From positions 150,054 through 214,053 of the forward strand of contig JAFUJQ010000029.1 of NCBI GenBank assembly GCA_017473705.1: a DNA stretch of 64,000 nt. The letters are read 5' to 3'. This stretch comes from Bacteroidales bacterium. Lineage in GTDB: Bacteria; Bacteroidota; Bacteroidia; Bacteroidales; UBA932. Shown here in pieces: positions 62,879 to 64,000 of the stretch. Under the pieces are notes generated by a model, which was given only the letters and a program-made list of their open reading frames with translations, searched no databases and was not told the DNA's origin. Position 1 is the stretch's first letter. Each line of letters starts with the position of its first letter. A program made the position numbers and the translations under genes.

Positions 62879-63802
62879 TTGGAAGCATTGATATTAGGTC
62901 CGGAGTCGGCACCGCTCACCAGAAGCATCGACGACTATCCGGAAGGGATAATAATCCCGATAGACAAGCCATACAGGTGGACCTCGGCGGACGTGATCAG
63001 AAAGGTCAAGTTCGCCGCGATCCGTCATTTCGGCAAGAAGAACCTCAAGGTGGGACATGCCGGCACGCTGGATCCGTTGGCCACTGGCGTGCTGCTGGTG
63101 TGCATCGGCAAGGCGACGAAGCTTGCGGAGGAGCTGCAGTCTCATGACAAGGAATATGTGGCCGGCATCACTTTCGGAGCCACCACACCGTCGTACGACC
63201 TGGAGAAGGAGATCGACAGGTTCTTCCCGCATGAACATATAACAGCAGAGGCTGTGGCTGAGGCACTTCCGGCATTCATCGGAGAGCAGGACCAGATCGC
63301 TCCCCTCTTCTCTGCCAAGTCGGTAGACGGAGTGCGTGCCTATGAGCTGGCGCGCAAGCTATATAAGTCAGACGGATCCCTGGACGAAGCAGCCCGCGAG
63401 CTGATCAGGGTGTCGCGCATCAACATCACGGAACTGGAAATTTTGGCATTCTATGGAAGCTGTCGTAACAGCACTATTCAGGACAACCCCTCCCACTTCG
63501 CGTTGCTCGTGGGCCCCACCCCCTGCGGCCAGGGGGGTAGCACGGTCCTGAATAGTGCTGTTACGACAGCATCAAGCAGGATCAATGTCACAGACAATTC
63601 CGCATTGGGACTGCCTCGGGCCGTGGTCAGGATGGCCTGCAGCAAGGGCACTTACGTGCGTGCCTTCGCGCGCGACCTCGGCGAGGCACTGGGCTCAGGA
63701 GCCCACCTCGACTCGCTCCAACGCAGCCGCAGCGGCATCTTCCGCGTAGAAAACGCCCTGACCGTCGACCAGACCCTCACCCTGCTGTCAAAACCCCAAT
63801 AA
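62879..63802 (+). CDS. truB: tRNA pseudouridine-55 synthase with palindromic element inserted in frame
   Basis: TruB makes pseudouridine 55 in the T-loop of tRNAs. The catalytic Asp65 is in GHAGTLDPLATGVL; SCKGTY-type region VRMACSKGTYVRAFARDLG is at the C-terminal end of the fold. The protein is 307 aa, about 60 longer than usual. Residues about 194-231 are encoded by a long palindromic element (63459-63570) lying between two conserved strands (ELEILAFY and LPRAVVRMACSKG). The frame stays open through it. The start is a TTG at 62879; no in-frame ATG precedes the catalytic motif. Activity with the insert is likely but untested. Confidence 0.88.
   Translation: MEALILGPESAPLTRSIDDYPEGIIIPIDKPYRWTSADVIRKVKFAAIRHFGKKNLKVGHAGTLDPLATGVLLVCIGKATKLAEELQSHDKEYVAGITFGATTPSYDLEKEIDRFFPHEHITAEAVAEALPAFIGEQDQIAPLFSAKSVDGVRAYELARKLYKSDGSLDEAARELIRVSRINITELEILAFYGSCRNSTIQDNPSHFALLVGPTPCGQGGSTVLNSAVTTASSRINVTDNSALGLPRAVVRMACSKGTYVRAFARDLGEALGSGAHLDSLQRSRSGIFRVENALTVDQTLTLLSKPQ
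63459..63570. repeat. long palindromic element, copy 2 (inside truB)
   Basis: Perfect 26-bp arms (63459-63484 and 63545-63570; the left arm begins GCTGTCGTAACAGC) surround a 60-nt core. The core has stems CCCAC/GTGGG and CCCCCTG-CGGC-CAGGGGG and ends GGGTAGCACG directly against the right arm, as in copy 1 (41957-42053). The arms are unrelated to those of copy 1. Both left arms end in AC followed by AA, and both right arms begin with GT. Confidence 0.85.
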
Positions 63803-63804
63803 AC

Positions 63805-63858
63805 CCTGGCGCACAACACCCTGCAAACCAACAACTTACAAAAACCTCGTGCTCCCTT
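63805..63858 (+). repeat. truncated terminator-type repeat after truB
   Basis: CCTGGCGCA...AAAACCTCGTGC (63841-63852) then TCCCTTTCGGGAG aligns with 42117-42177, including the AAAACCTCGTGC arm. The matching right arm GCACGAGGTTTT expected next is absent and the sequence switches to ACCGCTGAAAAAG, suggesting an insertion at this point. Confidence 0.55.
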
Positions 63859-64000
63859 TCGGGAGACCGCTGAAAAAGTCCCCTCAGAACTTGCAGGTCC
63901 AGCAATTATTTTTGGATAGTTGCTGGACTTTTTGTATCTTTATATTGCTGATTAACAATAAGATATATGCTACCAACACAAGGTGTGATAAGATTTTCAG
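63859..64000 (+). mobile_element. probable left end of an insertion sequence
   Basis: Starts where the repeat at 63805 is interrupted. It contains inverted arms GTCCAGCAA (63897-63905) and TTGCTGGAC around a 14-nt loop, a T-rich stretch with TATCTTTA resembling a -7 box, and a new reading frame starting at 63967. The element runs off the window, so family and right end are unknown. Confidence 0.4.
63967..64000 (+). CDS. start of an unidentified gene, possibly transposase
   Basis: ATG at 63967 opens a frame beginning MLPTQGVIRFS and continuing past the window edge. Only 11 residues are visible. A transposase is suggested by the apparent insertion of this DNA into a terminator repeat, not by the residues themselves. 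Confidence 0.35.
   Translation, partial: MLPTQGVIRFS

Noticed and set aside
1-64000. CRISPR arrays, tRNA or rRNA genes, phage genes
   Set aside because: No regularly spaced direct repeats, cloverleaf sequences, rRNA-like blocks or phage structural genes were recognised on either strand.

Overview
The window is a chromosomal stretch of a Bacteroidota bacterium, most likely of the order Bacteroidales. The evidence is the gene content (Porin_10-type putative porin, Omp28-type lipoproteins, a DUF6029-like outer-membrane protein, a BT_3928-like DoxX/MauE protein, the Bacteroidota form of the dcw cluster) and repeated promoters of the form TTG-N19-TAnnTTTG. GC content looks moderate (about half). 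I cannot name the genus. No rRNA, tRNA or CRISPR array was seen.

Layout. 1-7.6 kb (minus): an operon of a TlpA thioredoxin, a DUF6029-like outer-membrane protein, three paralogous Omp28-like CxxC lipoproteins and a large lipoprotein cut by the window edge. 7.7-10.5 kb: folP, with divergent tmk and a BT_3928-like membrane protein. 10.5-14.3 kb (minus): a second operon pairing a large lipoprotein with a fourth Omp28-like protein. 14.4-19.7 kb: purB, an FtsB/DivIC-like protein, a CPBP protease, YccF, then a MurU-like nucleotidyltransferase behind an AmgK-like kinase fused to a RapZ C-terminal domain. 19.7-25.8 kb (plus): pncB-pncA, putative porin, MltF-like transglycosylase. 25.8-30.4 kb (minus): pyrE, SRPBCC protein, RsmF-like methyltransferase, TPR protein, FtsX-like permease. 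30.4-41.9 kb (plus): Nudix, queA, dprA, tatD, asparaginase, exbB-exbD-exbD, alkaline phosphatase, asnS, udk, TonB-like protein. 42-60.7 kb: an M23 peptidase, then the complete division and cell-wall cluster mraZ-rsmH-ftsL-ftsI-murE-mraY-murD-ftsW-murG-murC-ftsQ-ftsA-ftsZ with gltX appended. 60.7-64 kb: two tiny membrane proteins, glycerate kinase, rpiB, truB and the probable left end of an insertion sequence.

Functionally the region is dominated by envelope biology: lipid II synthesis and septation, wall turnover and recycling (MltF, M23, AmgK/MurU), TonB energisation, and a family of outer-membrane thioredoxin-fold lipoproteins.

The most unusual signals are: (i) two long palindromic elements sharing a GC-rich core but with unrelated perfect arms, one intergenic and one lying in frame inside truB; (ii) the two Omp28/large-lipoprotein operons; (iii) the AmgK-RapZ fusion next to MurU; and (iv) a recurring terminator-like palindrome that appears to be interrupted by an IS at the right edge.
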